The translations under genes and the position numbers were made by a program. From Mycobacterium sp. (GTDB lineage: Bacteria; Actinomycetota; Actinomycetes; Mycobacteriales; Mycobacteriaceae), in assembly GCF_004298145.1 (NCBI RefSeq), contig NZ_SCRH01000003.1:1-64000 (forward strand): a stretch of DNA of 64,000 bases, given 5' to 3'. Positions 27,730 to 37,828 of this stretch are shown one piece after another. Under the pieces are notes generated by a model, which saw only the letters and a list, made by a program, of their open reading frames with translations, was not told the DNA's origin and made no database searches. Position 1 is the stretch's first letter, and the number at the start of each line of letters is the position of its first letter.

Positions 27730-28949
27730 GTGCGCTCCGTGAAGCCGTCATCTGTGAGCCGGTGCGGACTCCGATCGGTCGCTACGGCGGAATGTTCAAG
27801 GCGCTGACCGCCGTCGACCTGGGTGTCACCGCCCTGAAAGGGTTGCTCGAGCGAACCGGGCTGGCGCCCGACGCCGTGCAGGACGTGATCCTGGGCCACT
27901 GCTATCCCAACAGCGATGCACCGGCGATCGGGCGCGTGGTTGCGCTGGATTCCGGCCTGCCGGTGACGGTTCCGGGCATGCAGGTCGATCGGCGTTGCGG
28001 TTCGGGCCTGCAGGCGGTGATCCAGGCGTGTCTGCAGGTGGGCAACGGCGACCACGACCTGGTCATCGCCGGGGGCTGCGAAAGCATGAGCAACGTCGCC
28101 TTCTACTCCACCGATATGCGCTGGGGCGGAGCCCGCGGCGGCGTTCGGGTGCACGACGGGCTGGCGCGGGGACGCACGACGGCCGGCGGCCGGCACTACC
28201 CGGTACCCGGCGGCATGCTGGAAACGGCCGAGAATTTGCGCCGCCAGTACGGCATTTCACGCCAGGAGCAGGACGAGCTCGCGGTTCGGTCGCACCAGCG
28301 TGCGGTGGCCGCGCAGAAAGACGGCGTCCTGGCCTCGGAAATAGTTCCGGTGATCATTCCCGGCCGACAGGGTGACGACGTCATCGACACTGATGAGCAC
28401 CCGCGTGCGGACACGTCGGTGGATTCGTTGGGCAAGCTCAAACCCGTTCTGCTGAAGGATGATCCGCAGGCAACGGTCACGGCCGGTAACTCCAGCGGAC
28501 AGAATGACGCGGCCTCGATGTGTGTGGTGACCACGCCGGAGAAAGCCGACGAATACGGCCTGACGCCGTTGGTGCGCCTGGTGTCGTGGGGGGTGGCGGG
28601 GGTCGCGCCCAACATCATGGGCATCGGGCCGGTGCCCGCGACCGAGGTGGCGCTGTCCAGGGCGGGCTTACAGCTCTCCGATATCGACCTCATCGAGCTC
28701 AACGAAGCCTTTGCCGCGCAAGCGCTTGCGGTGCTGCGGGAATGGAATTTCGGGGCCGCCGACCATGAGCGGACCAATGTGCACGGTTCGGGGATCTCGC
28801 TGGGCCACCCGGTCGGCGCAACGGGCGGACGGATGCTGGCCACGCTGGCGCGCGAGCTGGGTCGCCGGCAGGCGCGCTACGGGTTGGAGACCATGTGCAT
28901 CGGCGGCGGCCAGGGTCTTGCCGCCGTCTTCGAGCGGGTCGCATCGTGA
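27726..28949 (+). CDS. acetyl-CoA C-acyltransferase (thiolase)
   Basis: This 407-residue thiolase should cleave a 3-oxoacyl-CoA with CoA. The nucleophile Cys91 lies in [10 protein letters not shown], the catalytic His in [10 protein letters not shown] and the second Cys in MCIGGGQG, so the triad is complete. It starts with GTG overlapping the SDR stop and ends in TGATG, overlapping the CoA-transferase start. Both overlaps imply one polycistronic message. It lies between a dehydrogenase and a CoA-transferase, which suggests the last step of a short beta-oxidation cycle. Confidence 0.92.
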   Translation: MSALREAVICEPVRTPIGRYGGMFKALTAVDLGVTALKGLLERTGLAPDAVQDVILGHCYPNSDAPAIGRVVALDSGLPVTVPGMQVDRRCGSGLQAVIQACLQVGNGDHDLVIAGGCESMSNVAFYSTDMRWGGARGGVRVHDGLARGRTTAGGRHYPVPGGMLETAENLRRQYGISRQEQDELAVRSHQRAVAAQKDGVLASEIVPVIIPGRQGDDVIDTDEHPRADTSVDSLGKLKPVLLKDDPQATVTAGNSSGQNDAASMCVVTTPEKADEYGLTPLVRLVSWGVAGVAPNIMGIGPVPATEVALSRAGLQLSDIDLIELNEAFAAQALAVLREWNFGAADHERTNVHGSGISLGHPVGATGGRMLATLARELGRRQARYGLETMCIGGGQGLAAVFERVAS

Positions 28950-30148
28950 TGGCCGATCCGGGGTTGCCCCTGAACGGCCTCACCGTCATCGAGGTGTCCA
29001 GCTTCGTCGCTGCGCCCCTGTGCGGCATGACGCTGAGTCAGCTTGGCGCAGAGGTGATCCGGGTCGACCCGATCGGTGGTGCTTCCGACGTGCAACGGTG
29101 GCCGCTGGCGGCCGACGGTACCTCGATCTATTGGACCGGCCTGAACAAGGGAAAACGTTCGGCCACCATCGATCTGCGCTCCACCGACGGCCAGGCACTG
29201 GTCCAGCGGCTGATCGTCGAGGGCGACGGTATCGTCGTCACCAACGCCGCCGGGCTGTCCTGGCTGAGCCACGATGTCTTGGCGGCCAAGCGTCCCGACG
29301 TCATCCATGTCCAATTGCTCGGCCGCGGCGACGGCTCCACCGGGGTGGACTACACGGTCAACGCCGGTCTTGGCTATCCGCTCGTCACGGGCCCGGCCGA
29401 TCATGCCGGTCCGATCAATCACGTTTTGCCGGCCTGGGACGTGTGCTGCGGACTGTACGCCGCGCTGTCCGTCGTCACCGCCGTCCGTCGCCGTGACCGG
29501 TCCGGGGCGGGGAGCCAGATCAGCCTGGCGCTGGAGGACGTCGCGCTGGCCACCGCCGCCAATCTGGGGTTGCTCACCGAGCCGCAAGTCACTGGGACAC
29601 AACGCGAACGGCTGGGCAACGCCATCTACGGCCAGTACGGGCAGGACTTCACCAGTCGTGACGGCGCCCGGTTCATGGTCGTCGCCCTCACCAACCGACA
29701 CTTTCGCGATCTGGTCGAGGTCACGGGCACGCATGCCGCGGTATCGGCGGTCGCCGAGGCGCTCGGGGTCGACTTCGGGTCCGAGGGCGACCGGTACCGA
29801 TACCGCGACGTGCTGTCCGGCCTGTTCGCCACCTGGTTCGCCGATCACGGCGCCGACGAGATCACCGCCGCGTTGTCGAACACCACGGTGCTGTTCGAGC
29901 GGTACCGCACCTTCGCCGAGGTCGCGGCCGGGCCGAAGGTCACTGACAATCCGCTGTTTTCGCGATTGCGGCAACCGGGCCTCGGGGACTACTTCGCGGC
30001 CGGCCTGCCGGCCGCGATCGACGGCGCGCATCCCGCCCCCTCGCCCGCGCCCGCCCTGGGACAAGACACCGCCGACGTCCTTACGCGTTTGGGGCTGACC
30101 GCCGCCGACATCGAGCGCCTGACGAACGCGAAGACCATCGAGCGCTGA
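28949..30148 (+). CDS. class III CoA-transferase (CaiB/BaiF family)
   Basis: This 399-residue protein belongs to the family III CoA-transferases, which move CoA between carboxylic acids through an aspartyl thioester. The N-terminus LNGLTVIEVSSFVAAPLCGMTLSQLGAEVIRVDP is diagnostic. The usual catalytic Asp position falls near LPAWDVCCGLYAA. It may activate the substrate of this operon. The ATG shares its A with the thiolase stop; a GTG one codon earlier is possible. Confidence 0.87.
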   Translation: MADPGLPLNGLTVIEVSSFVAAPLCGMTLSQLGAEVIRVDPIGGASDVQRWPLAADGTSIYWTGLNKGKRSATIDLRSTDGQALVQRLIVEGDGIVVTNAAGLSWLSHDVLAAKRPDVIHVQLLGRGDGSTGVDYTVNAGLGYPLVTGPADHAGPINHVLPAWDVCCGLYAALSVVTAVRRRDRSGAGSQISLALEDVALATAANLGLLTEPQVTGTQRERLGNAIYGQYGQDFTSRDGARFMVVALTNRHFRDLVEVTGTHAAVSAVAEALGVDFGSEGDRYRYRDVLSGLFATWFADHGADEITAALSNTTVLFERYRTFAEVAAGPKVTDNPLFSRLRQPGLGDYFAAGLPAAIDGAHPAPSPAPALGQDTADVLTRLGLTAADIERLTNAKTIER

Positions 30149-30165
30149 GCAGCCGGAAGGTAACC

Positions 30166-31359
30166 ATGACCAAACTTGCCCAGACCCTGGGACTGACCGA
30201 AGTCCAGACCGAGATCATCGCCACCGTGCGGCAATTCGTCGAGAAGGAAGTCATCCCCAACGCGGCCGAGCTGGAACGCGCCGACACCTACCCGCAGGCC
30301 ATCGTCGACCAGATGCGCAACATGGGCCTGTTCGGGCTGATGATCCCCGAAGAGTATGGCGGCCTGGGCGAATCGCTGTTGACCTACGCCCTGTGCGTCG
30401 AAGAGCTTGCGCGCGGATGGATGAGCGTGTCCGGGGTGCTCAACACCCACTTCATCGTGGCGTACATGCTGCGCCGGCACGGCACCGACGAGCAGAAGCA
30501 ACGCTTCCTGCCCCGCATGGCAGCCGGCGAGACGCGCGGCGCCTTCTCGATGTCGGAGCCCGGGCTGGGCTCCGACGTCGCCGCGATCCGCACCCGGGCC
30601 CGGCGCAACGAGGATGGCACCTACACCATCGATGGCCAGAAGATGTGGCTGACCAACGGCGGCACCTCGACGCTGGTGGCGGTGCTGGTACGCACGGCCG
30701 AGGGCTCGGACAAGCCGCACCGCAACCTGACCGCGTTCCTCGTCGAGAAGCCGGTCGGCTTCGGGGAAGTCGTTGCAGGCCTGCGTATTCCGGGTAAGAT
30801 CGACAAGCTGGGCTACAAGGGCATCGATACCACCGAGATGATTTTCGACGGCTACCAGGCCAGTGCCGATGACGTTCTTGGCGGGACAACGGGGCAGGGC
30901 TTTTTCCAGATGATGGACGGCATCGAGGTCGGCCGGGTCAACGTGTCGGCGCGGGCTTGCGGGGTCGGGATTCGCGCTTTCGAGCTCGCGGTGCGCTACG
31001 CGCAACAACGCGAGACGTTCGGCAAGCCGATCGCCGAGCATCAGGCCATCGCCTTCCAGCTGGCCGAGATGGCGACCAAAGTCGAAGCGGCACACCTGAT
31101 GATGGTGAATGCGGCGCGGCTGAAGGACTCGGGGGAGCGCAACGACGTCGCCGCCGGGATGGCCAAGTACCTGTGCAGCGAGTATTGTGCCGAGGTCACT
31201 CAGCAGAGCTTCCGGATCCACGGCGGCTACGGCTATTCCAAGGAGTACGAGATCGAACGGCTGATGCGTGACGCGCCGTTCCTGCTGATCGGTGAGGGGA
31301 CCAGCGAAATCCAGAAGAACATCATCAGCAAGCGGCTGCTCGCCGAATATCGGGTGTGA
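30166..31359 (+). CDS. acyl-CoA dehydrogenase
   Basis: This 397-residue flavoenzyme has GAFSMSEPGLGSDVAAIRT and MWLTNGGTS in the middle domain. GEGTSEIQKNIIS at the C-terminus carries the catalytic glutamate. FRIHGGYGYSKEYEIERLMRD is also standard for the family. It is the fourth gene of the 26989 operon, 17 bp after the CoA-transferase, with a GGAAGG ribosome site. It is only distantly similar to the dehydrogenase at 25670, so the two probably act on different acyl groups. Confidence 0.92.
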   Translation: MTKLAQTLGLTEVQTEIIATVRQFVEKEVIPNAAELERADTYPQAIVDQMRNMGLFGLMIPEEYGGLGESLLTYALCVEELARGWMSVSGVLNTHFIVAYMLRRHGTDEQKQRFLPRMAAGETRGAFSMSEPGLGSDVAAIRTRARRNEDGTYTIDGQKMWLTNGGTSTLVAVLVRTAEGSDKPHRNLTAFLVEKPVGFGEVVAGLRIPGKIDKLGYKGIDTTEMIFDGYQASADDVLGGTTGQGFFQMMDGIEVGRVNVSARACGVGIRAFELAVRYAQQRETFGKPIAEHQAIAFQLAEMATKVEAAHLMMVNAARLKDSGERNDVAAGMAKYLCSEYCAEVTQQSFRIHGGYGYSKEYEIERLMRDAPFLLIGEGTSEIQKNIISKRLLAEYRV

Positions 31360-31363
31360 AACG

Positions 31364-32038
31364 ATGAGCGTTCCGGATTTCGCTGCGCGGCCTCAACTTT
31401 CCGAGGATGTGGCGCGCTTGATCCGCAGCCGGATATTCGACGGCACCTATGCCGCCGGCTCGTATGTTCGGTTGGATCAGCTGGCCGCGGAACTCGGTAT
31501 CAGTGTCACACCGGTACGTGAGGCCCTGTTCGCGCTGCGCGCCGAAGGCCTGATCGCCCAGCAGCCGCGCCGGGGTTTCGTGGTGTTGCCGGTTACCGGG
31601 CGCGATGTCACCGATGTGGCCAATGTGCAGGCGCACGTGGGCGGTGAGCTGGCCGCGCGGGCCGCGGTCAACATCACCGACGACCAACTTCGCGAGCTCA
31701 AGGAGATCCAGGCGCAGTTGGAGAATGCCTACGCCGGTGATGAACACGAGCACACCGTTGGCCTGAACCACGAATTTCACCGGGCCATCAACATTGCCGC
31801 CGATTCGCCGAAGCTGGCGCAGCTGATGTCGCAAATCACCCGGTATGCGCCCGAATCGGTGTTTCCTGCGATCGAGGGCTGGCCCGAGCAGTCGATGAGG
31901 GACCATCGGCGAATCCTGTCCGCGCTCAAAAAGCGTGACGACAAGCTGGCGCGCGCGGCGATGTCGGAGCATCTCGCCGCCGGCGCGGTCCCGTTGATCG
32001 ATCACCTGATCGCGCGCGGTGTGGTGGTGGACGAGTAG
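31364..32038 (+). CDS. GntR family regulator (FadR/FCD subfamily)
   Basis: This 224-residue repressor has an N-terminal winged helix (LIRSRIFDGTYAAGSYVRLDQLAAELGISVTPVREALFAL). A C-terminal all-helical FCD ligand domain follows, with metal-site residues around NHEFHRAIN and DHRRIL. It ends the catabolic operon, starting 4 bp after the acyl-CoA dehydrogenase stop. Autoregulation of the operon by an acyl-CoA or acid ligand is the usual arrangement. Confidence 0.88.
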   Translation: MSVPDFAARPQLSEDVARLIRSRIFDGTYAAGSYVRLDQLAAELGISVTPVREALFALRAEGLIAQQPRRGFVVLPVTGRDVTDVANVQAHVGGELAARAAVNITDDQLRELKEIQAQLENAYAGDEHEHTVGLNHEFHRAINIAADSPKLAQLMSQITRYAPESVFPAIEGWPEQSMRDHRRILSALKKRDDKLARAAMSEHLAAGAVPLIDHLIARGVVVDE

Positions 32039-32114
32039 CTGCCACCATCTCTTGTCGCACAGCCGGGCTGGGCATACGCTGCGATCAGGGTGGGCAACGA
32101 ACGGAGAGAACAAG

Positions 32115-32477
32115 ATGCCCGCATCGCTTCGCGCATCGGCCCTATTCGTTGCGACTGCGATCGCCATCGCCCTGACACCGCCGGCGCTCGCTGACCCGGT
32201 CGACCCGATCCCCGGCAACGGTGTTTTTGTCGTGGGGCCTGATATCGCACCGGGCCTGTACCACACGGGCGGTTCGGGTTCGGCCTTTGGGGTTTGGATA
32301 AACAATGTGCCAACCCAGGACTCGATGTGTTCGTGGTTCACCTACAGCACGCCCGATGCGAACAAGGACCATGTGCTCCAGACGAATACCTCTATCGGTC
32401 CGATGTACGCGAACATCAATTCCGCGGTCAAGGCCTTCGAGTCGCAGAACTGTCAACCCTGGACGCGGGTCCCCTAA
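32115..32477 (+). CDS. small secreted protein of unknown function
   Basis: This 120-residue protein begins with a Sec signal peptide (hydrophobic ALFVATAIAIALTPPALA, probable cleavage after ALA). The mature part has two cysteines that could form one disulfide (in SMCSW and QNCQPW). It also has a glycine-rich motif, FVVGPDIAPGLYHTGGSG, found in small exported actinobacterial proteins. A GGAGAG lies upstream of the ATG. I cannot assign a role. Confidence 0.75.
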   Translation: MPASLRASALFVATAIAIALTPPALADPVDPIPGNGVFVVGPDIAPGLYHTGGSGSAFGVWINNVPTQDSMCSWFTYSTPDANKDHVLQTNTSIGPMYANINSAVKAFESQNCQPWTRVP

Positions 32478-32513
32478 AGCGCGCTATCGGCGTCCGGCCG
32501 GCCCGAATGCGCT

Positions 32514-33926
32514 TCAGGCCGGCTGGATTTCCCACGAGGCGGCAGAACGGTCGGTGGATTTCCCGTTCTTTGAGCACGCACGAAAATTCCGGGCTGACGC
32601 GGCCCGGCGGCGGTTGAACAGCCGCTGTTCGATCATGCGGTCCACTTCGCGCCGCACGTCTCTGCGAACGGTGCGCCAGAGGATCCCGCGGTCGACCTCG
32701 GGGTTACGTGCGGCCGCCAAGGTCCAGCGGATCAACCGGCTTGCTGTGAAAACGTCTGTCGCCGGGCGGTTTCGGGAGAACACATCCAGCAACTGCGTTG
32801 CGCCGCCCGGCTGGGCGGCGAACCACCGATAGGCCGCGTCCTCGATCGGGGACACCGCGTCGTCGCGGCCGAGCTGATTCGCCCACTGGTACATCGGCAG
32901 GCACTGTTTGTCGCGGTCCTTCTCCCACGCAGCCAGTGCCGGGTCGAGTGCAGCGGGATCGTCAAGGTGGGGCGCCACCGTCTCGCCCAACAGCCGGCCG
33001 AAGCGCAACGCGTCCCGGATGCCCTGTGCGGTCACCGGATCTTTGAAGTGGCCGGCGTCTCCCGGCAGCGCCCAGCCCGGTCCCTGTGAATGCCGGAAGT
33101 ACGACGGGTGTGAATAGGAGACCCGGACCTTGCCGACGCGGGTGCAGCCGCGCAACCGGTCGGCAAACGGTGGAACCCGCCGAATCGCGTCGAGGAACGC
33201 GGCCTCGGAATCGTTGCGGAACTCGTCGCCGCGCGCCACGGGCGGCATCAACAGCGCCACCGATTGTCCTCCATCACAAGGAAATACCGTGACGAGATCG
33301 TCGCCGTAGCGCCATTGCATCGCCAGGTTGCGCAGATCCTCACGGCCGTCCTCGTAATAGGCGTAGGCCATCATTCGCTGGTTCTCCCAGCGGTGGTGCT
33401 CGGTGGTGCCGACCAGGCGGGCCACCGTGGAGCGGCGGCCATCCGCGCCGACGACCAGCTTTGCGGTGATGGTGCCCTCGGAGCCGTCGCGTCCGCGGTA
33501 TCGGACGCCGGTGACACGACCGGCCGGGTCGCGCAGCAGATCGATCACCCGGGTGCGTTCGCGGATGTCGGCTCCGGTCGCACGAGCGGTCTCCACCAGC
33601 GCGAGATCCAACCCGGGGCGGCGGACACAACTCCCGGAAGTCTGGCCCCGGTAGGTGTCGAACGCGCCGACGACGTCCACGCCCGGGGCCCCGAGGCCGG
33701 CGCGCGTGTGCAGCGGCGCGCCGAGTCGCAGCACACGATCGCGGGCACCCAGGAGTTCCAGTTCGGCCCAGTGATGCGGGAAGAAGAGATGCGTCGAGAG
33801 CGTGTCCGACGGGAACGATGCGCCGTCGAGCGCGATGACGTCGCGGCCCCGTTGCGCGAAAGCGATGGCGGCGGCGGTCCCCGAGCAGCGGCTCCCGACG
33901 ATGACGACGTCCGTGCGTTCGTGCAT
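32514..33926 (-). CDS. FAD-dependent oxidoreductase (geranylgeranyl reductase/hydroxylase-like)
   Basis: This 470-residue protein has an N-terminal FAD-binding fold, VVIVGSRCSGTAAAIAFAQRG; the second glycine of GxGxxG is replaced but the spacing is kept. It also has LVVGADGRRSTVARL and the ribityl-binding WALPGDAGHFKDP. These are features of the group A flavin monooxygenase and geranylgeranyl reductase superfamily. The substrate is unknown. It is divergent from a TetR regulator, which may control it. Confidence 0.82.
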   Translation of the reverse strand: MHERTDVVIVGSRCSGTAAAIAFAQRGRDVIALDGASFPSDTLSTHLFFPHHWAELELLGARDRVLRLGAPLHTRAGLGAPGVDVVGAFDTYRGQTSGSCVRRPGLDLALVETARATGADIRERTRVIDLLRDPAGRVTGVRYRGRDGSEGTITAKLVVGADGRRSTVARLVGTTEHHRWENQRMMAYAYYEDGREDLRNLAMQWRYGDDLVTVFPCDGGQSVALLMPPVARGDEFRNDSEAAFLDAIRRVPPFADRLRGCTRVGKVRVSYSHPSYFRHSQGPGWALPGDAGHFKDPVTAQGIRDALRFGRLLGETVAPHLDDPAALDPALAAWEKDRDKQCLPMYQWANQLGRDDAVSPIEDAAYRWFAAQPGGATQLLDVFSRNRPATDVFTASRLIRWTLAAARNPEVDRGILWRTVRRDVRREVDRMIEQRLFNRRRAASARNFRACSKNGKSTDRSAASWEIQPA

Positions 33927-34004
33927 AGGGGGAGAATGCCAGGTGGGAGCTCATATTACAAGAGCGTTCATTTTCTGAATTAACTTCTGATCTACTCGCT
34001 GACC

Positions 34005-34010
34005 TATCCT
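34005..34010 (+). promoter_or_regulatory. probable -10 of a leaderless TetR promoter
   Basis: TATCCT fits TANNNT and ends 6 bp before the GTG start of the TetR gene, with no ribosome-binding site between them. The AT-rich stretch 33955-34000 in the same intergenic region would be the natural place for an operator shared with the divergent flavoprotein gene. Confidence 0.4.
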
Positions 34011-34016
34011 TGGCGC

Positions 34017-34733
34017 GTGCCCGGTGGCAGCACTTCCGCAAGGACCCACGGCGCGGCGGCGCGCGCCGAACGCAGACGGGCCCGAACCCGTGCCGCGATC
34101 TTGGACGCTGCCGAGGAGGTGTTCAGCCGCGAAGGCTTTGACGGGGCCCGCATCGAGGCGATCGCTGCCGCCGCCGACGTGTCGGTCGGGACGATCTACA
34201 CCCATTTCGACAACAAGCGCGGTGTCTACCTGCATCTGGTCGATCGATCGCTGGAGCTATTCACCGAGTACATGACGCGCAGTGCTGACCCGACGATGAC
34301 GCCGTTGCAGCGCGTCCTGGCCGGCGGTGACGCATACCTTCGGTTCCACGTGGACCATCCGGGCGCCTTCCACTTTCTGGCCTACCGGAATCCGGGTACG
34401 GCACCACTTTCCGGCGACGACGGACCCGAGGCGAAGATCGGCGATCGGGTGGGGGAACTGCTCCGCCGGTTCGCGGGGCAGATCGACGACGCGATCGCGG
34501 CGGGGGAGGCACGGCCGGTCGATTCGATTCGCCTCACCAGATTTCTATGGGGGGCATGGAACGGCGTGATCGCCCTGCGCCTGCAGCCCGAGGGGATTCG
34601 GCTCTCGGAGTCGGAGATCGCCGAAACGCTAGAACTGGCCCGCTGGTTGCTTCGGGAGGGACTGGCCAGTTCGGCACTGCGCGACGACAACGGCGAAGTC
34701 GGTGACCGCGTCCCGTTGCCCCGGATCAGGTGA
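34017..34733 (+). CDS. TetR family transcriptional regulator
   Basis: This 238-residue regulator has its DNA-binding domain at residues 20-70: AILDAAEEVFSREGFDGARIEAIAAAADVSVGTIYTHFDNK. An Arg/Ala-rich N-terminal arm precedes it and a TetR-C ligand domain follows. It is divergent from the flavoprotein gene and converges on the CoA ligase at 34726 with an 8-bp overlap. Its ligand is unknown. Confidence 0.88.
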   Translation: MPGGSTSARTHGAAARAERRRARTRAAILDAAEEVFSREGFDGARIEAIAAAADVSVGTIYTHFDNKRGVYLHLVDRSLELFTEYMTRSADPTMTPLQRVLAGGDAYLRFHVDHPGAFHFLAYRNPGTAPLSGDDGPEAKIGDRVGELLRRFAGQIDDAIAAGEARPVDSIRLTRFLWGAWNGVIALRLQPEGIRLSESEIAETLELARWLLREGLASSALRDDNGEVGDRVPLPRIR

Positions 34734-36264
34734 CACCGTGGGCGCCGGCGTCGGCCAATATCTCCCGGAGCCGGCGAATGTCGACCTTCCCGGTGCCGCC
34801 GCGCGGAACATCGTCGTCGGAGCTCAACAGCAGCCACACCGTGGGTATCTTGAAGGCGCTCAGCAGCTTTCGGGCCGACGCGTGAAGCTGCTCGGCGGTC
34901 AGCGCGTCTCCGCACACCACCGCCGCGCCGACCCGTTCGCCCGCGGTGCCCGGCACATTGGTGACAAAGGCATTGTTGACGCCGTCGATGCTGCGCAGTG
35001 CGCGCTCGACCTCGCCGGGGTAGACGGTCGCACCGCTGACTTTGAACATGTCGTCGGATCGGCCGTGGTAGAACAGGAACCCATTCTCGTCGAGATGTCC
35101 GAGGTCACCGGTGGGGTAAAAGCCGTCGGCGGTGAACAGCTCTTCGCGGCTGCGACCGCAGATGCCTCGCAGCGTGTGCGGTCCGCGGATCTGGATCATG
35201 CCGGCGGTTCCCGCTGCGACAGGCTCACCGTTTTCGGGGTCGACGATACGGACTTCCATGCCCCCAAACGGCTTTCCGCAGCTGCCCCACGCCGTGGCGG
35301 GCAAGTCCGTGTCGGCGGGGTAGCCGCAGTACGGCCCGAACGCCTCGGTCATGCCGAACAGCGCCGCCCGAGCACCGGGCTGAGCCCGCTGCTCGGGCGC
35401 CAGCAGCGCTTCCAGGCTTCCCGGTCGCAGCGCCGAGAGATCCACGCCGACCGAGCTGGCGTGCCGCGCCAGTGCTTCGGCCTGATCGGGCCAGCCCCGA
35501 AACAGCGTGACACGCTCACGCTCCAGTAGGCGCAGGGTGGTTTCGGGGCGGGGGATTTCTTCGGTCACCAGGGTGGCGCCGGCCAACAGAACGGACAGGA
35601 TTCCGCTGCCGAACCCGCCCACCCAGAAGAACGGCATCGGCAGATACAGGCGGGTTCCGGCGGTGATGCACCGCGCCGCCAGCCCCGACTGCACCGCGCC
35701 CAGCGCGTTGCCGTGCGAGTGCAGGACCCCCTTGGGCGATCCGCTACTACCCGACGTGAACATGATGACCAGCGGGTCGGCGGGGGTGACTGTTTCGGTC
35801 ATGGCGTCGATGATCTGCCGGGCCCCGTCGCTCACCGGGGCGTTGTCGAGCTGGCCGATCGACCAAAGCTGTTGTAACGCCGGCCGTTCGGATCGCGGCA
35901 CCGTATGGAGGTCGTCGAGATAGCGATGGCCGCGGAATTCCTCGACGCTCACCAGGAACTGGACGGCGGCGACGCGCAGCTGCGCGACAAGCTCGCCGGC
36001 TTGCAGCAGCGTGCTCAGCGGAACCAGAACGGCGCCGATGCGGGTCAGCGCGATGGCGACCTGTACCCAGCGGGTGCCGTTGGGCATGATCAGTCCCACC
36101 CGAGTGCCCTTGCCCACGCCGGCCTCGACGAATGCCGCAGCCAATTCACGTGTGGTCGAGTCGAGTTCGCGGTAGCTGACCCGGGAGATGGGATCGATCA
36201 CCATCGGTGTGTCCGCGTCGTTCTCGGCCCGAAACCTCACCAGTTGATCGATGGTGCTAGGCAT
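34726..36264 (-). CDS. AMP-dependent acyl-CoA synthetase (first of three)
   Basis: This 512-residue ANL-superfamily ligase activates a carboxylic acid to its CoA thioester through an acyl-adenylate. The P-loop-like motif is VIMFTSGSSGSPKGV, the A5 region is MTEAFGPYCGYP, the hinge is YPTGDLG and the C-terminal lysine is in GGTGKVDIRRL. All catalytic elements are present. It is the last gene of a minus-strand run, and its start overlaps the stop of the next ligase by 8 bp. Confidence 0.9.
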   Translation of the reverse strand: MPSTIDQLVRFRAENDADTPMVIDPISRVSYRELDSTTRELAAAFVEAGVGKGTRVGLIMPNGTRWVQVAIALTRIGAVLVPLSTLLQAGELVAQLRVAAVQFLVSVEEFRGHRYLDDLHTVPRSERPALQQLWSIGQLDNAPVSDGARQIIDAMTETVTPADPLVIMFTSGSSGSPKGVLHSHGNALGAVQSGLAARCITAGTRLYLPMPFFWVGGFGSGILSVLLAGATLVTEEIPRPETTLRLLERERVTLFRGWPDQAEALARHASSVGVDLSALRPGSLEALLAPEQRAQPGARAALFGMTEAFGPYCGYPADTDLPATAWGSCGKPFGGMEVRIVDPENGEPVAAGTAGMIQIRGPHTLRGICGRSREELFTADGFYPTGDLGHLDENGFLFYHGRSDDMFKVSGATVYPGEVERALRSIDGVNNAFVTNVPGTAGERVGAAVVCGDALTAEQLHASARKLLSAFKIPTVWLLLSSDDDVPRGGTGKVDIRRLREILADAGAHGVT

Positions 36265-37828
36265 CGAAGAGCCTTGTCAGTCGCTGCCTGTCGACCTTGC
36301 CGCTGGACAGCAGTGGTACGTCGGCGCGCGCAAGGGCGACGAACCGCTTGGGAATCTTGTACGACGACAGCTCCCCTTTGAGCCGTTCACGCAGCGTGGC
36401 TTCGTCGAAATCCGGTTGGACGACCACCGCGGCAACCAGCTCTCCTCGATGGGTGTCGGGGACGCCCACGACGTGAGCCTCCGCGCCGATGACCCGGGCG
36501 ATGGCCTTCTCCACCTCGGCCGCTGATACGTTGGCTCCCGCCGTTTTGATCATCGTGCTCAGCCGGCCCACGAAATAGACGAATCCGTCGGCATCTTTGC
36601 GCACCAAATCACCTGTGTGGAACCAGCCGTCGGTGTCGAAGCAGTCCTCGCGACTGCGTTTGTAATAGCCCTGCATCACGTAAGGCCCGCGGACACACAG
36701 TTCGCCGACCTCGCCGACGGCAACGCTTTGCCCGGTGTCGGGGTCGGTGAGCATCGTCTCGAATCCGGGGGCGGGCTTGCCGAATGATCCCCGCCGCGTT
36801 TCGGGTTGGTCGGATTCGTCCTGGTCGATCAGCACGACGCCACCGGCCTCGGTCATTCCGAGCATGTTGTGCCGCAGCTCCGGATCGGCCGGCCGGGTGT
36901 CGGGGGACATGATCGGGTAGAGGTTGCCGCGCCGCATCGACGACAGATCGCGCTCGGCGTAGCTCGGGTGGTCGGCCAGGTGAGCGACCCCGGCCGCGAA
37001 CCCGTTGGTCATGGTCGGCTTTTCGGCCTCCAGCAGGTCCAGGGTGGCCCCGGCTCCGTCGGTATCGGAGGTGGCGTTGGAGCACACCAGGGTCGATCCG
37101 GCCACCAAGGTGGCGAGCAGGCCGAACGCGAACCCGCCGATCCAGAAGAACGGTGAATTGCAGAACAGCTTGTCCGAAGCGGTCAATCCCCGGATCGCGT
37201 TGAGGTTCTGTTGATGCCCGAGCAGCGCGCCGTGCGTGTGCACCACCCCTTTGGGCGCGCTGGTCGATCCGGACGTGTAGACGATCGCCAGCGGATCGCA
37301 GTCGCAGACATCGTCTTCCATCGCCCGCAGCACCGCCGGATCGATGGTGCCGGCCGGCGCGCACACCGTTTCGCGAGTGAACGCCACGCGGCGCAATTGC
37401 GGCGCTGCCGCACACAACAACCGTTCACCGGAAGCGAAATCGGCCTCCGGAAGAACCTCGGACAGCCGCTGTACATAGTCGTGCGAGCGAAAAGACGGTG
37501 CGGCCAGCAGAATTTCGACGTCGCTGTCGACCAGCTGCTCGCGCAGTTCGCGGGCGGTGACGAAAGTGGAGAACGGAACCAGCACGGCACCGATGCGCGC
37601 GGCCGCCAACATCCCGACGACGAAGTCGGGTCCATTCGGATAGAGCAGCCCGACATGGGTTCCCTTGCCGGCGCCGAGGGTAATCAGACCGCCGGCGAGT
37701 TCCGCCGAGCGGCGATCGGCTTCGCCGTATCCGATGCGGTCATCGTCGCAGACCAGAAGCGGGTGATCCCCGCGCAGACGGGCTTGATGTCGCAACGTCG
37801 CGGCGACCGTCAAAGAATCAGAACGCAT
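36257..37828 (-). CDS. AMP-dependent acyl-CoA synthetase (second of three)
   Basis: This 523-residue CoA ligase has LAIVYTSGSTSAPKGVVHTHG, NMLGMTEAGG, WFHTGDLVRKDADG and the catalytic lysine in SSGKVDRQRL. Its overall plan is close to that of the downstream ligase at 34726, so duplication and divergence are likely. It overlaps both neighbouring ligase genes by 8-11 bp, which implies coupled translation. Confidence 0.9.
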   Translation of the reverse strand: MRSDSLTVAATLRHQARLRGDHPLLVCDDDRIGYGEADRRSAELAGGLITLGAGKGTHVGLLYPNGPDFVVGMLAAARIGAVLVPFSTFVTARELREQLVDSDVEILLAAPSFRSHDYVQRLSEVLPEADFASGERLLCAAAPQLRRVAFTRETVCAPAGTIDPAVLRAMEDDVCDCDPLAIVYTSGSTSAPKGVVHTHGALLGHQQNLNAIRGLTASDKLFCNSPFFWIGGFAFGLLATLVAGSTLVCSNATSDTDGAGATLDLLEAEKPTMTNGFAAGVAHLADHPSYAERDLSSMRRGNLYPIMSPDTRPADPELRHNMLGMTEAGGVVLIDQDESDQPETRRGSFGKPAPGFETMLTDPDTGQSVAVGEVGELCVRGPYVMQGYYKRSREDCFDTDGWFHTGDLVRKDADGFVYFVGRLSTMIKTAGANVSAAEVEKAIARVIGAEAHVVGVPDTHRGELVAAVVVQPDFDEATLRERLKGELSSYKIPKRFVALARADVPLLSSGKVDRQRLTRLFDA